DNA of 64,000 nucleotides from Limnobacter parvus (GTDB lineage Bacteria; Pseudomonadota; Gammaproteobacteria; Burkholderiales; Burkholderiaceae_B): NCBI RefSeq assembly GCF_024623725.1, contig NZ_JANKHG010000018.1, positions 62,001 to 126,000 of the forward strand, read 5' to 3'. Shown piece by piece: positions 63,853 to 64,000 of this stretch (position 1 is its first letter; each line of letters starts with the position of its first letter). The notes under the pieces were generated by a model. It saw only the letters and a program-made list of their open reading frames with translations, ran no database searches and was not told where the DNA came from. The position numbers and the translations under genes were made by a program.

Positions 63853-64000
63853 ATGTCTTCAGAGCCCATTGAGTGGTTTGATATCCCCAGCGTCCTGGGG
63901 CGCCGGGCTGCGTCCATTCTGGGCTTGTCGAAGGTTCCAATTGTGGAACTGGATGAATCGCACCGTCCCTTGATTCTTGCACACTTGCTGGCATTGGATG
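63853..64000 (+). CDS. N-terminal fragment of a protein, possibly GNAT acetyltransferase
   Basis: The first 49 codons are visible before the window ends. The [15 protein letters not shown] stretch recalls the start of some GNAT acetyltransferases in Burkholderiales, where it comes before D-R-x-L-R-F-G. The rest is outside the window, so the family cannot be fixed. It is divergent from lipB with a 45-base gap. Confidence 0.5.
   Translation, partial: MSSEPIEWFDIPSVLGRRAASILGLSKVPIVELDESHRPLILAHLLALD

Noticed and set aside
1-64000. CRISPR arrays, tRNA or rRNA genes, insertion sequences, phage genes
   Set aside because: No short regularly spaced repeats, cloverleaf-sized gaps with matching arms, transposase motifs or phage structural genes were seen.

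Overview
The window looks like a chromosomal piece of a betaproteobacterium, most likely Burkholderiales and possibly close to Limnobacter. This is inferred from the moderate GC content, the set of gene families and the protein style; no rRNA or marker gene is present to prove it. Coding density is high, with about 59 genes, short gaps and many start/stop overlaps. I saw no tRNA, rRNA, insertion sequence, prophage or CRISPR array.

Layout. 0-6.4 kb: end of a nuclease-like gene, a thioesterase, a metal-dependent hydrolase, two transporters, an Old Yellow Enzyme-type oxidoreductase with a small cytochrome c, and a class II aldolase. 6.5-7.9 kb: a fatty acid hydroxylase family gene convergent with an unusual gene whose product carries an R-S-E ADP-ribosyltransferase-like signature. 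8.1-14.9 kb: a phosphorus-related block with a PhoD-type phosphatase, an orphan ParA, an exported PHP phosphoesterase, PPK2 and a Tat-exported purple acid phosphatase-like enzyme. 15-21.2 kb: methyltransferase, tandem thioredoxin-fold protein, DMT permease, AcuI-like reductase, PaaX-like regulator and PHA synthase. 21.3-23.3 kb: an arsenic operon (arsR, two arsenate reductases, an aquaglyceroporin). 24.3-28.2 kb: the high-affinity phosphate transporter (pstCAB, then pstS on its own), with a Pho-box-like repeat before each unit. 28-37.6 kb: housekeeping and stress genes (rlhA, exported msrA, AEC transporter, NhaR-like regulator, HPF-like protein, htpX, NlpC/P60).

37.7-44.6 kb is a two-partner secretion locus: a 572-residue TpsB pore and a 1722-residue TpsA exoprotein with about twelve degenerate repeats and only two cysteines in the mature chain, both at its extreme C-terminus. 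44.7-60.4 kb is a divergent type VI secretion (T6SS) locus. The minus-strand arm holds an OmpA-like protein, VgrG, a DUF4123-like adaptor, two unknown proteins, the FHA protein and the PppA phosphatase. The plus-strand arm holds TssK, TssL, TssM, TagF and the PpkA kinase. The threonine-phosphorylation switch is complete, but sheath, Hcp, ClpV, TssA/E/F/G and TssJ are not in the window. The window ends with a solute-binding protein, a DM13 protein, lipA, lipB and the start of another gene.

The points most worth following are the ADP-ribosyltransferase-like gene, the unknown proteins behind VgrG, the C-terminal cysteine pair of TpsA, the arsenic operon with a channel instead of an efflux pump beside pst, and a three-way-junction-like structure in the only gap longer than 300 bases.
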